This document shows positions 15,674 through 23,676 of a DNA stretch of 40,266 nucleotides, piece by piece. The DNA comes from Paracoccaceae bacterium (GTDB lineage Bacteria; Pseudomonadota; Alphaproteobacteria; Rhodobacterales; Rhodobacteraceae). Under the pieces are notes generated by a model, which saw only the letters and a list, made by a program, of their open reading frames with translations, did not search any database and had not been told where the DNA came from. A program made the position numbers and the translations under genes. Location: positions 1-40,266 of the forward strand of contig JASJAR010000036.1 of the NCBI GenBank assembly GCA_030066905.1, read 5' to 3'. Each line of letters begins with the position of its first letter. Position 1 is the first letter of the stretch.

Positions 15674-16906
15674 ATGCCCGACGATCTTTTGAACTCCTTC
15701 ATGACCGGCCCGGACGAAAACGGCCGGTTCGGCGATTTCGGCGGTCGGTTCGTCTCCGAGACGCTGATGCCGCTCATCCTCGACCTCGAGGCCGAATACG
15801 AGCGCGCCAAAACCGACCAGAGCTTCTGGGACGATATGGAGGACCTCTGGACCCACTATGTCGGCCGCCCGAGCCCGATGTATTTCGCCCCGCGTCTCAC
15901 CGAGCGGCTCGGGGGGGCGAAAATCTACCTCAAGCGCGATGAGCTCAACCACACCGGCGCGCACAAGATCAACAACGTTCTGGGGCAAATCCTCCTGGCC
16001 CGGCGGATGGGCAAGACCCGGATCATCGCCGAGACAGGCGCAGGGCAGCACGGGGTCGCGACGGCCACGGTCTGCGCGCGGTTCGGGCTGAAATGCGTCG
16101 TCTATATGGGCGCCCATGACGTCGAACGGCAGGCGCCGAACGTCTTTCGGATGCGGCTTCTCGGCGCCGAGGTCGTGCCGGTGACGTCGGGGCGCGGTAC
16201 GCTGAAGGACGCGATGAACGACGCGCTCAGGGACTGGGTGACGAATGTCCGCGACACATTCTACTGCATCGGCACCGTGGCGGGCCCCCATCCCTACCCG
16301 GCGATGGTGCGGGACTTTCAGTCGATCATCGGCCGCGAGGCCAAGGCGCAGCTTCTGGAGCTCGAAGGCCGGCTGCCCGACACGATTGTCGCCTGTATCG
16401 GCGGCGGCTCGAATGCGATGGGCCTCTTCTACCCGTTCCTCGACGACAAAGAGGTGCGGATCATCGGGGTCGAGGCCGGCGGCAAGGGCGTCAACGAGAA
16501 GATGGAGCATTGCGCGAGCCTCACCGGAGGGCGGCCCGGGGTGCTCCACGGCAACCGGACCTATCTTTTGCAGGACGAGGACGGGCAGATCCTCGAAGGC
16601 TTCTCGATCTCGGCCGGCCTCGACTATCCGGGGATCGGGCCGGAGCATTCCTGGCTCCACGATATCGGGCGGGCGGAATATGTCGCGATCACCGATACCG
16701 AGGCGCTCGCGGCCTTCCAGCTCTGCTGCGAGACCGAAGGGATCATCCCCGCGCTCGAGCCCTCCCATGCGCTGGCCCATGTGGCCAAGATCGCCCCGGA
16801 GCTGCCGGGCGATCACATCCTCTGCATGAACATGTGCGGGCGCGGCGACAAGGACATCTTTACCGTCGCCAAGGCGCTCGGAGTGGAGATGGAAGCCGGC
16901 GGGTGA
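15674..16906 (+). CDS. trpB: Tryptophan synthase beta chain
   Basis: Condenses indole with serine to form tryptophan using PLP. The 410-residue product starts [33 protein letters not shown], carries the PLP lysine at residue 98 ([11 protein letters not shown]), [12 protein letters not shown] (indole site glutamate), the phosphate loop [10 protein letters not shown] and the C-terminal EPSHALAH and [11 protein letters not shown] segments. All key residues are present. Its ATG follows the triple palindrome by 40 bp with AAGGAG about 20 bp upstream. Its partner trpA is about 12 kb away on the other strand, so the two chains are not in one operon here. Confidence 0.98.
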   Translation: MPDDLLNSFMTGPDENGRFGDFGGRFVSETLMPLILDLEAEYERAKTDQSFWDDMEDLWTHYVGRPSPMYFAPRLTERLGGAKIYLKRDELNHTGAHKINNVLGQILLARRMGKTRIIAETGAGQHGVATATVCARFGLKCVVYMGAHDVERQAPNVFRMRLLGAEVVPVTSGRGTLKDAMNDALRDWVTNVRDTFYCIGTVAGPHPYPAMVRDFQSIIGREAKAQLLELEGRLPDTIVACIGGGSNAMGLFYPFLDDKEVRIIGVEAGGKGVNEKMEHCASLTGGRPGVLHGNRTYLLQDEDGQILEGFSISAGLDYPGIGPEHSWLHDIGRAEYVAITDTEALAAFQLCCETEGIIPALEPSHALAHVAKIAPELPGDHILCMNMCGRGDKDIFTVAKALGVEMEAGG

Positions 16907-16911
16907 GCCCC

Positions 16912-16948
16912 GTAAACCGAGGTTTATGCGCCTAACCCTGGGGTTTAC
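16912..16948. other. Alternative small hairpins after trpB
   Basis: GTAAACC (16912-16918) can pair either with the adjacent GGTTTA (16921-16926) or with GGTTTAC (16942-16948). No T-run follows on the plus strand, so terminator function is doubtful. A TAATAT near 16971 might be a -10 element for the following gene, but I see no matching -35. Confidence 0.3.
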
Positions 16949-17047
16949 ATCCCCCCGCATAACCCCCGGGCTAATATCCTTGAAGCGGTTTTCGGGCAGG
17001 ACTGCCGGTGTTCGCACTTCCGCGACGTTACCGAAAGGATATTCCAA

Positions 17048-17521
17048 ATGAACAAGCTCTTCACACTTTCCGCTGGCGCGGCCCTGTTCGGCACCACCGC
17101 CCTTGCGCAGACCAGTTACCCGCCGGCGATCCAGGGCCAGATCGACCGTCTCGTCGCCAATGGCTTCACGGTGACCGAGGTCTACCGCCAGGGCCGTTAT
17201 GCCGAGATCGACGCGATGGGTCCCGACGGGCGGCGCTACGAACTCGAACTCAACAACAATGTCTGGGAGATGAGCCTGCGCGGCAATGACGAGGAGGACG
17301 ATGAGGAGGACGACGAAGACTTCGACGACGAGGATGACGAGGCGTTCGACGACGAAGACGACGAAGATGAAGATCAAGACGAAGATGAAGACGATGAAGA
17401 CGACGAAGACGACGAAGATGAAAGTGACGAGCGCGACGAACGCAATGAGCGCAACGAACGCAACGAACGCAACGAACGCGACGACAACGATGACGATGAC
17501 GACGAAGGCGACGACGAGTGA
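17048..17521 (+). CDS. Exported protein with PepSY-like domain and long Asp/Glu tail
   Basis: A 157-residue protein with a clear Sec signal peptide (MNKLFTLSAGAALFGTTALA, cleavage after AQ or LA) and a ~60-residue domain of PepSY/YpeB-like character (IQGQIDRLVANGFTVTEVYRQGRYAEIDAMGPDGRRYELEL). The remaining half, from about residue 79, is nearly all Asp and Glu, broken by a run of four ERN repeats encoded by CGCAACGAA-type units. The tail should be disordered, strongly negative and able to bind cations. A paralogue with the same layout is at 18264-18767, and a 2OG-oxygenase-like gene lies between them. Predicted periplasmic or secreted; function unknown. Confidence 0.8.
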   Translation: MNKLFTLSAGAALFGTTALAQTSYPPAIQGQIDRLVANGFTVTEVYRQGRYAEIDAMGPDGRRYELELNNNVWEMSLRGNDEEDDEEDDEDFDDEDDEAFDDEDDEDEDQDEDEDDEDDEDDEDESDERDERNERNERNERNERDDNDDDDDEGDDE

Positions 17522-17592
17522 GCATTCAATTCGCTGACATCGTCCGCCCGGCGCGCAGGTCCGCGCCGGGCGACCGGCCCCGCGCAGAACCG

Positions 17593-18216
17593 ATGGCAGA
17601 CACCGTCAAACACGAAAAGCTCTTCGCGACGCCGCTTCTGCGCTACGCGGTGCCCGATCACGAGGCCCTGAACGCCAGCCTGATCGAGGAGGGCGCGAAG
17701 CTCCGCGCCGCCTCGCCCGGCGTCGACAAGTCGAACCGCAACGGCTGGCATTCGGCGGGAAACATTTTTGCCGAGGAGGCCGACTGCTTCGCCACCTTGG
17801 GCGAGATCGCCCGCGAGGCGGTGCTCGACGCGACCCGGCGGATCAAGGCGAAGGCCGATCCGGCCACGTTGCGCCTGAAGGTCTCGGGCTGGATGAACGC
17901 CAATCCGCCCGGCGGCTTCAACGCGCCCCACACTCACCCAGGCGCCCATTGGTCGGGGGTTTACTACGTCTCGCAGCCCGAGGTGGAGGTCGGCAATTCC
18001 GGCATGATCGAGTTTCTGGACCCGCGCTCGGACCTGCCCAATTGGCGGCTTCTGGGGGCGCCGGCCTTCCGTGCCAAGAAGAAGCTGCGCCCACGGCCCG
18101 GAGAGCTCATCCTCTTTCCGTCCTATCTCACCCATTGGGTCTATCCCAACGAGGCGGGGGGCGAGCGTGTGTCGATCGCCTTCAATGCCACCTTCCGCAA
18201 GAAGCGCGGAAATTGA
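17593..18216 (+). CDS. Putative 2OG-Fe(II) oxygenase (TIGR02466-like)
   Basis: A 207-residue protein resembling the putative 2-oxoglutarate/Fe(II)-dependent oxygenases of the TIGR02466 type. The double-stranded beta-helix core shows NAPHTHPGAHWSGVYYVS (first iron-ligand histidine region), GELILFPSYLTHWVYPN (second histidine) and GGERVSIAFNATF (possible arginine for 2-oxoglutarate). No signal peptide, so cytoplasmic. ATG 17593 (MADTVKHEKLFATPLLRYAV) is preferred; a GTG start at 17518, overlapping the acidic gene's stop, is possible and would couple them. It lies between two genes for exported Asp-rich proteins. Target unknown; free amino acids or protein side chains are both possible. Confidence 0.75.
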   Translation: MADTVKHEKLFATPLLRYAVPDHEALNASLIEEGAKLRAASPGVDKSNRNGWHSAGNIFAEEADCFATLGEIAREAVLDATRRIKAKADPATLRLKVSGWMNANPPGGFNAPHTHPGAHWSGVYYVSQPEVEVGNSGMIEFLDPRSDLPNWRLLGAPAFRAKKKLRPRPGELILFPSYLTHWVYPNEAGGERVSIAFNATFRKKRGN

Positions 18217-18263
18217 CCGGCCCCGGCCTTGCCAACGGGCCGGGGACCAACAAAGGTCCTTCC

Positions 18264-18767
18264 ATGTTGAAACGATTGCTCCTCGTTCTCGCCCTCACGC
18301 TCGCCGGGTTTCCTGCGGCCGCTCAGGGCGATGCCCTGCGCGACCGGATCGTGCGTGAATTGCGCGACGAGGGGTTCACCGAGATACGGATGTCGCGCAC
18401 CCTTCTCGGTCGGGTGCGGTTTCTCGGCATCGGCCCGCCGGGCCGCCGCGAAATCGTCTTGAACCCCGCGACGGGCGTGATCCTGCGCGACTACTTTCAG
18501 GCGGGGGCCGCTCTGCCGAGCCAGTCGGGGCAAGGCGGGTCTTCGTCCAGTGGTGCCACCGGCGCCACCGGGGCGGCGGGCGGCGGCAGCGACGACGACG
18601 ACGATGACGACTGGAACGAAGACGACGACGACGATTGGGGGGGCAATGACAACGATCGCGACGATGACGATGATGATGACGATCGTGGCGACCGGAGCGG
18701 CGGCAGTGGCGGCAGCGGGGGTGGCGGCGGCGGCGACCGAGACGATGACGATGACGACGACGATTGA
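18264..18767 (+). CDS. Second exported PepSY-like protein with Gly/Ser/Asp-rich tail
   Basis: A 167-residue paralogue of the product at 17048-17521. Signal peptide MLKRLLLVLALTLAGFPAAAQG; then a ~60-residue domain (LRDRIVRELRDEGFTEIRMSRTLLGRVRFLGIGPPGRREIVLNPATG) that aligns with the first protein over the GFT/GR/GPxGRRE positions; then a low-complexity tail of Gly/Ser spacers and blocks of five to eight Asp. The Asp tail ends the protein. ATG 18264 has AAAGG 12 bp upstream. The two tails differ in sequence but not in character, so the acidic feature itself appears selected. Function unknown; metal binding or charge-based partner binding are possible. Confidence 0.8.
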   Translation: MLKRLLLVLALTLAGFPAAAQGDALRDRIVRELRDEGFTEIRMSRTLLGRVRFLGIGPPGRREIVLNPATGVILRDYFQAGAALPSQSGQGGSSSSGATGATGAAGGGSDDDDDDDWNEDDDDDWGGNDNDRDDDDDDDDRGDRSGGSGGSGGGGGGDRDDDDDDDD

Positions 18768-18808
18768 CGGCCGGTTCGGGCCGGTTTGACCCTGGTGCCG
18801 GAGCCGTC

Positions 18809-19294
18809 GTGAAAGGCCGAATCTTCCTCGCCCTGGTTCTTTGCATTCAGGCGCTCTGCGCGGGGTTCTTCGTCGCCGACATCACCGTTTCCGTCTTCGG
18901 CATCGAGGTCACGCCGCTCGACTGGGCTCTGGTGGAACTGATCGAGATCGGCGCCGCCCTCGGGCTCGTCCTTGGCCTCGTCGTCGGCTGGATCGCAATC
19001 AGACAGGCCCGGGCCAGGACGCGGGCGGCCGAAGACGCTCTGCGGCTGGCCTCGGGCGCTTTCATGGAGGTCCTCGAAGAGCGGTTCGCCGAATGGGCGC
19101 TTACGCCGGCCGAGCGCGATGTGGCCCTCTTTGCGATCAAGGGGCTCTCGACCCAGGAGATCGCCACGCTCCGGAACGCCTCCGAAGGCACGGTGAAGGC
19201 GCAGACGGCGGCGATCTACCGCAAGGCCGGCGTCAGCGGGCGGCCGCAGCTTCTCAGCCTCTTCATCGATGAGCTGATGGAGGTCGCGCCCTAG
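18809..19294 (+). CDS. Membrane-anchored LuxR-type HTH regulator
   Basis: A 161-residue protein with two N-terminal membrane helices (GRIFLALVLCIQALCAGFFVADI and LIEIGAALGLVLGLVVGWIAI) and a C-terminal LuxR/GerE-type DNA-binding domain (LTPAERDVALFAIKGLSTQEIATLRNASEGTVKAQTAAIYRKAGVSGRPQL). There is no receiver or autoinducer domain. GTG 18809 is chosen because it begins just before the first membrane helix; an earlier TTG in frame overlaps the acidic gene. Position right behind two exported-protein genes suggests a membrane-based regulator of that module or of the envelope. Its stop shares the CTAG bases with the stop of the opposing DUF2237 gene. Confidence 0.85.
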   Translation: MKGRIFLALVLCIQALCAGFFVADITVSVFGIEVTPLDWALVELIEIGAALGLVLGLVVGWIAIRQARARTRAAEDALRLASGAFMEVLEERFAEWALTPAERDVALFAIKGLSTQEIATLRNASEGTVKAQTAAIYRKAGVSGRPQLLSLFIDELMEVAP

Positions 19295-19674
19295 CCGGTC
19301 TCGGAAAGCGCATGGGCTTCGAGCACCGCCATGGGCACGATGTCGAGCGCCCGGGTATGGGTTGCGGCAAGGTCCACCCTGGGGCCGACGCCCTCATCGG
19401 CGGCCTGGAGGAACCGACTGGCGCAGAGGCACCAGCGGTCGCCGGGTTTGAGGCCGGCGAAGTCGAACTCGGGCCGGGGGGTCGACAGGTCGTTGCCGAC
19501 GTATTTCGAGAAGGCGAGGAACTCCGCCGTCATCACTGCGCAGACAGTGTGGGAGCCCCGGTCCTCGGCGCAGGTGTTGCAATGGCCGTCACGGAAAAAC
19601 CCGGTGACGGGGTCGGTGGAGCAGGGCTGAAGCGCGGCGCCGAGGACGTTGTCGGACGGGTCGGGCTTGGTCAT
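19291..19674 (-). CDS. DUF2237-family protein
   Basis: A 127-residue protein matching the DUF2237 pattern: PCSTDPVTGFFRDG, CNTCAEDRGSHTVCAVMTAEFLAFSKYVGNDLSTP, FAGLKPGDRWCLCASRF and LAATHTRALDIV. Function unknown. The conserved cysteines and histidines suggest a metal or redox site, but that is inference. Start at 19674 (reverse) is preceded by AAGGAGAG. It converges with the LuxR-type gene, the two stop codons sharing CTAG. A TTCGAA palindrome pair lies upstream, between it and the DUF2332 gene on the same strand. Confidence 0.85.
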   Translation of the reverse strand: MTKPDPSDNVLGAALQPCSTDPVTGFFRDGHCNTCAEDRGSHTVCAVMTAEFLAFSKYVGNDLSTPRPEFDFAGLKPGDRWCLCASRFLQAADEGVGPRVDLAATHTRALDIVPMAVLEAHALSETG

Positions 19675-19718
19675 GGCGCTCTCCTTCGTCCCCAGAGATA
19701 GGGCGTCTGGCGGGGCGG

Positions 19719-19761
19719 GCGAGATTTCGAAATCCCGCGCTCTGCGGTTTCGAAACCGCAG
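19719..19761. repeat. Pair of TTCGAA-centred REP-like palindromes
   Basis: First unit 19719-19738: GCGAGATTTC / GAAATCCCGC, one mismatch. Second unit 19742-19761: perfect 10-base arms CTGCGGTTTC / GAAACCGCAG. Both have the same centre as the second palindrome at 15590-15611, and lie in an intergenic gap just after a stop codon. Confidence 0.75.
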
Positions 19762-19763
19762 GG

Positions 19764-20813
19764 TCAGCGGGGGAGGGCGGAGGGCCCCGTCCAGTCGACC
19801 CAGCGGCCGTGGAAATCGACCCGGGCCAGCGGGTGGGTCGCGCCGCCGGGCCAGAGCGTGAGGGTGAGCGCGGCACCCCGGCCGCCGTCGGCTTCCATCG
19901 AGAGCCGGGCCAGCGGCGCGGCTTCGGTGGCCGCCGCCCCGGCGGCTTCGAGCGCGGCAAGGGCTCTGCGGGCGGTCGCCTCGGGGAAGTACTGCCAGGC
20001 GACGGTGTGGACGACGACGCGGGCCCGGTCCGGTGCGGGTTCTTCGAGGACCCATTCGAGGAAATCCGCGGCATCGCCCGCGACGATCTCGGCCGGTGCC
20101 GCGCGGGCCTCGGCGATGGCCGCGCGGGTGCGGGCGAGGCGGTCGGGCTGGTCGGGCCAGAGGTAGGACAAGAGCCGGTGTTCGCCCCGTGGGTCCAGCG
20201 GGTCGATGGGGGCGAGGTCGATGCCGGTACGGCGAACAACCGAGACTTCGGCGGGAGCCGGGGCGGGGCCGCTCCAGTCGGGGGCGAGACGCACCGCCGC
20301 GTCGACCGATCCGAGCCGGTGGGTGGCAGTGTGCAAGGCGAAGCGGTCGGCGCGAAGGTTGAGGCCCGCGCTGGTGCCGAGTTCGACAAGCTCAAGGGGC
20401 AGCCCGTACCGGGCAGCGATCATATGAAGGCCCGGTAGGATCGCCACCGAGCGGCGGACTTCGTTGGTCTGGGGCGGGCTTTCGAGAGCTCGGAGGATTG
20501 CCGCGAAATCGCTCGCCAGCGCATCGGCGACTGCCGCCCAGACGGCGTCGTCCGTGGTGTCTCGGGGCGGATAGACGGGGGTGAGATGCGGGTGCCCGCC
20601 GAGGACGAGGCCGTGGAGCGCACCGGCGACGCGGAGCGGCAGGGACGAGGCCGAGGGGTGCGGGTCGTCGGGCCAGTCCCGCAGCCGCCGGGCGACGGGG
20701 CCATCGGGCCAGTCGCTTGTGGCAAAGAGCGCCATGAGCCGTTCCATGAAAGGCGAGCCCAGCTCGGCGCAGGCTTTCGATTGAAAGGCGAAGGCGTCGC
20801 GGACGGGGCTCAC
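19764..20813 (-). CDS. DUF2332-family protein
   Basis: A 349-residue protein matching the DUF2332 family of bacterial proteins of unknown function. Recognisable stretches are FQSKACAELGSPFMERLMALFA at the N terminus, a central LELVELGTSAGLNLRADRF segment that resembles a Rossmann methyltransferase motif I (ELGTSAGLN), a GIDLAPIDP loop, and VVVHTVAWQYFPEATARRAL. The protein may bind SAM, but no activity is established. The ATG overlaps the pth stop by four bases (20810-20813), so the two are co-translated. The stop codon is 3 bp from the palindrome pair. Confidence 0.85.
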   Translation of the reverse strand: MSPVRDAFAFQSKACAELGSPFMERLMALFATSDWPDGPVARRLRDWPDDPHPSASSLPLRVAGALHGLVLGGHPHLTPVYPPRDTTDDAVWAAVADALASDFAAILRALESPPQTNEVRRSVAILPGLHMIAARYGLPLELVELGTSAGLNLRADRFALHTATHRLGSVDAAVRLAPDWSGPAPAPAEVSVVRRTGIDLAPIDPLDPRGEHRLLSYLWPDQPDRLARTRAAIAEARAAPAEIVAGDAADFLEWVLEEPAPDRARVVVHTVAWQYFPEATARRALAALEAAGAAATEAAPLARLSMEADGGRGAALTLTLWPGGATHPLARVDFHGRWVDWTGPSALPR

Positions 20814-21490
20814 CTGAACCGGTCGACGAGTTTTTGTAAGGGGCTGCGGGGGTCTTCGGGCGCGCGAGGACCCGGCTCGGGGGCCGGGTCGGGGTCTTCA
20901 CGCTTCGTCGTCGAGGACCGGGGCGGATTGAGCCTGAGCGCCACGGCGTTCTGGAACCGGCCCGTATCGCCGGCGGCGAGGGCCTCGGCGCCGTCGGAGA
21001 TACCTCTCAGCAAGTCGTCGAGCCAGGCCTCGTCCGCCTTCGGGAAGTCGTGGAGCACGTAGCCCGGCACCCGGTCCTTGTGGCCGGGGTGGCCGACGCC
21101 CATCCGCACGCGGGTATAAGCCTCGCCGATATGGGCATGGAGAGAGCGAAGCCCGTTATGGCCGGCATGGCCACCGCCCGATTTGACCCGGAGCTTGCCC
21201 GGCGCGAGGTCGATCTCGTCGTGGAAGACCACCACGTCTTCGGGCGCGAGCTTGAAGAACCGCATCGCCTCGCCGACCGACTGACCGGAGAGGTTCATGA
21301 AGGTCTCAGGCTTCAGGAGCATCACCTTTTCGGACCCGAGCCGGCCCTCCGAAAGCGCCCCCTGGAACTTTCCGCGCCAGGGAGAAAAGCCATGGTCGGC
21401 GGCGATCCGGTCGACCGCCATGAATCCGATGTTGTGGCGGTGCCGGGCGTATTTGGGGCCGGGGTTTCCGAGGCCGACGAAGAGGCGCAT
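20810..21490 (-). CDS. pth: Peptidyl-tRNA hydrolase
   Basis: Releases peptides from peptidyl-tRNA that has fallen off the ribosome. The 226-residue product begins MRLFVGLGNPGPKYARHRHNIGF, with the catalytic histidine at residue 19, then LLKPETFMNLSGQSVGEA, VVFHDEIDLAPGKLRVKSGGGHAGHNGLRSL (catalytic aspartate and substrate asparagine) and RVRMGVGHPGHKDRVPGYVL. The last ~35 residues are a charged, proline-rich extension beyond the standard enzyme. ATG at 21490 (reverse) is chosen over an upstream open frame because it gives the family N terminus. rplY, usually next door, is 2.2 kb upstream on the same strand with an opposite-strand gene between. Confidence 0.97.
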   Translation of the reverse strand: MRLFVGLGNPGPKYARHRHNIGFMAVDRIAADHGFSPWRGKFQGALSEGRLGSEKVMLLKPETFMNLSGQSVGEAMRFFKLAPEDVVVFHDEIDLAPGKLRVKSGGGHAGHNGLRSLHAHIGEAYTRVRMGVGHPGHKDRVPGYVLHDFPKADEAWLDDLLRGISDGAEALAAGDTGRFQNAVALRLNPPRSSTTKREDPDPAPEPGPRAPEDPRSPLQKLVDRFR

Positions 21491-21644
21491 GGGCGTGTTT
21501 CGGGGTTGTTGCGGGGTCGCTTCTACTTGCCCCGGGCGGGCGGGAATTTCCAGCCCGGCGGGTGAAGTGCGGATTTCTGACGAAAATTCGGGGGTTTGTG
21601 ATAGCCTGATGCGAGGGCCAGGGCCTTTCGAGGAGGAGGGGATC

Positions 21645-23627
21645 ATGGCCAGGCGCGCGCCGCAGGAGCACGGATTCACCATCAATCATCTATCGGCCGT
21701 CGTGATCGGCGGGGCTGCACTATCGTTGTTTCTCTATCTCAACAGCGAGGGCCGGCTAGGGCATACCGGCGGCGACGACGAAGCCCTCGCCGAGGCGCTC
21801 GAAGAGCACGCCCCCGAAAGCCAGGCCGCGGCCTGGGGCAACTGGCGGCCGAGCCCGGTGGGGGTGATCGACGACGAGGCCACCGAGGAGAGCTTTTTCG
21901 TCGAGGCGCCCGAAGTGGTGGAGCTCGCCTGGGGCTGGAGCCATGCGCGGGCCGAGCCGATCCCTACGGTGTGTATCGACTACGGCGTCGATCGGCGGAC
22001 CGCCCAGACCTCCGACATCGAGATCACCGAGGTGCGCGACAGCTACGCGCTCGCCAAGGCGCTCAACGTGTCGTCGAGCGTGTCGGTCAAAGGTGTCGGC
22101 TATCAGGTGAGCGGGAAGGCGAGTTTCGCCAGGAACACCAACGTCTCATCGTCCTCGGTGACGTTCCTCGTCAATGCCGAGGTGCTGAACGGGGCCGAAT
22201 ACGTGCGCCCGCCCGAAGAGGGGCCGGGGGGCATCGTCGGTGCGGTGCGGCTCACCGAGGCGGCCGCGGCGCTGGCATTGAGAGACATCGAACGGTTCCA
22301 GGCGGTCTGCGGCGAGGGGTTCGTCTCGGCGACGATCTCCGGGGCGCGGGCCTATCTACTGGCCGAAACCGAGACCGCCAGCCGGTCCGAGCGCCAGGCG
22401 GTGCGGGCCTCGGTGAAGGGGTCGGGCTGGGGGGCGACGGCCAGTGCCGCGGCCGGGCATACCTCAACCGCCGAGACCCAAAGCCTCAACCGCAACCTCA
22501 CGTTCTACCAGCAGGGCGGGGCGGCGATCCCCGACGCGCCGGCCGGTGCCACAGGTCTTGCGGAAGCGGTGGCGGCCCAGGCGTCTCTGCCGAAGGACGC
22601 CGGCGAAGCCATCGAGCGGATCACCCAATTGCCGGTGGCCGCCGCCAGTGCCGGCAAGATCTTCGAATTGCAGATCACGCCCTACCAGGTGCTTGAGAAC
22701 TTCCCGCGCGGCGAAGACCTTCTGGCCGCCGACGACGAGCACGAGGAGATCGCCGCCGATTGGGGCGCCTACCAGACGCTTTACGCCGACCTCAAGGCGG
22801 TGCTCGAAACGCCGGCGGCTTATCTCGGGCCGATCCGGCGCCGTGCGGGCGAGGGCGTCGGGGCGACCTGTGTGCTGCAAATGACGCCGCTCGTGGAGGG
22901 GCTGGTGCTGAACATGGAGGCGATGGCCGTGGTGGAGGGCCTTCAGGACATGACGCTGAGGGCCATGAACGAGATCGAGATCGCCGCCGAGACCTGCATG
23001 ATCGTCGAGGAGCATTGCCAGTACGACGGCGACCTCGTGCGCTCGCCCTATTCGGTGCGCGCCGGGATGCCGCTTTTGCGCGATGTCGCCCCGACCGTGG
23101 CGGCCTTCGCAGGTACCGTCGCCGAGGTCAGCCTTTACGGCGATCTCCTGACCCGGGTCGTCAGTGCCAAGATCGCCGAGGATGCCGCAAGGGTCGCCGA
23201 GGCCGAGGCGGCGGGAGACGACACCGCGCTGGCCGCGGCGCGGACGGCGCTCGCCAGGGCGACGGAGGCCCGCACCGCGTTGGAGGAGACCCTGGCGCGG
23301 GAGGTGGCCGAGACGCTGCCCGATGGCGAGGACCACCTGATCCAGCATCTGAGAGAACCCGCGCTCGGCCGCTGCGTGTTCGGGGCGGGGACCTCGGGCT
23401 GCATCTCGAACGCCGAGATCCGCGGCTGGGCGGCGCGGACGGGGCTTGCCACGATTGTCACCGCCGACAAGGCGGTCACCCGGGCGCGGCTCGAAACCGA
23501 CTGCGGGGTGGACGCCGCCCACATCGTCCCCGGCGATGCCGACGATGCCTCCGCTCCGACGCCGTGGTTTCCTGCCGCCGCCCTCGCCTGCGTGACTGCG
23601 CCGCAGACGGAGATTTCGGCCAACTGA
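21645..23627 (+). CDS. Membrane-anchored MACPF-like protein (putative pore-former)
   Basis: A 660-residue protein with one N-terminal membrane helix at about residues 15-31 (LSAVVIGGAALSLFLYL) and a large extracytoplasmic part. Residues 133-180 (SYALAKALNVSSSVSVKG..., then SSSSVTFLVNAEV) and CGEGFVSATISGARAYLL at 222-239, followed by a long Ser/Thr/Ala-rich amphipathic stretch (residues 241-292), resemble the MACPF/CDC pattern: a strand region, the (Y/C)G-x-x-(F/Y)(V/I) core signature, and segments that become membrane hairpins. The C-terminal 300 residues hold paired cysteines and a helical segment (AKIAEDAARVAEAEAAGDD). ATG 21645 has AGGAGGAGG at 21631-21639. It lies between rplY and pth on the opposite strand. 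Assignment is by pattern only; a non-pore adhesin is possible. Confidence 0.55.
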   Translation: MARRAPQEHGFTINHLSAVVIGGAALSLFLYLNSEGRLGHTGGDDEALAEALEEHAPESQAAAWGNWRPSPVGVIDDEATEESFFVEAPEVVELAWGWSHARAEPIPTVCIDYGVDRRTAQTSDIEITEVRDSYALAKALNVSSSVSVKGVGYQVSGKASFARNTNVSSSSVTFLVNAEVLNGAEYVRPPEEGPGGIVGAVRLTEAAAALALRDIERFQAVCGEGFVSATISGARAYLLAETETASRSERQAVRASVKGSGWGATASAAAGHTSTAETQSLNRNLTFYQQGGAAIPDAPAGATGLAEAVAAQASLPKDAGEAIERITQLPVAAASAGKIFELQITPYQVLENFPRGEDLLAADDEHEEIAADWGAYQTLYADLKAVLETPAAYLGPIRRRAGEGVGATCVLQMTPLVEGLVLNMEAMAVVEGLQDMTLRAMNEIEIAAETCMIVEEHCQYDGDLVRSPYSVRAGMPLLRDVAPTVAAFAGTVAEVSLYGDLLTRVVSAKIAEDAARVAEAEAAGDDTALAAARTALARATEARTALEETLAREVAETLPDGEDHLIQHLREPALGRCVFGAGTSGCISNAEIRGWAARTGLATIVTADKAVTRARLETDCGVDAAHIVPGDADDASAPTPWFPAAALACVTAPQTEISAN

Positions 23628-23634
23628 ACAGAAA

Positions 23635-23654
23635 CGGGGCCCCGAAGGGCCCCG
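23635..23654 (-). terminator. rplY intrinsic terminator (minus strand)
   Basis: Eight-base arms CGGGGCCC (23635-23642) and GGGCCCCG (23647-23654), CGAA loop. On the minus strand it is followed by TTTCTGTT, and it starts 23 bp after the rplY stop. It also lies just past the stop of the opposing MACPF-like gene and may serve both, but lacks a T-run on the plus strand. Confidence 0.7.
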
Positions 23655-23676
23655 CCATCCGCCGCCCTGTGCGGGT

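Noticed and set aside
16912..16948. Hairpins after trpB as an intrinsic terminator
   Set aside because: No T-run follows on the plus strand, and stems are only six to seven pairs.
15419..17377. A 650-codon open frame on the minus strand opposite trpB and its neighbours
   Set aside because: It crosses the triple palindrome and two unrelated genes and shows no domain. It is a GC-driven antisense frame.
17287..17518. Repeated units in the acidic gene as a CRISPR-like array
   Set aside because: Units are in-frame codon repeats with no constant-length spacers.
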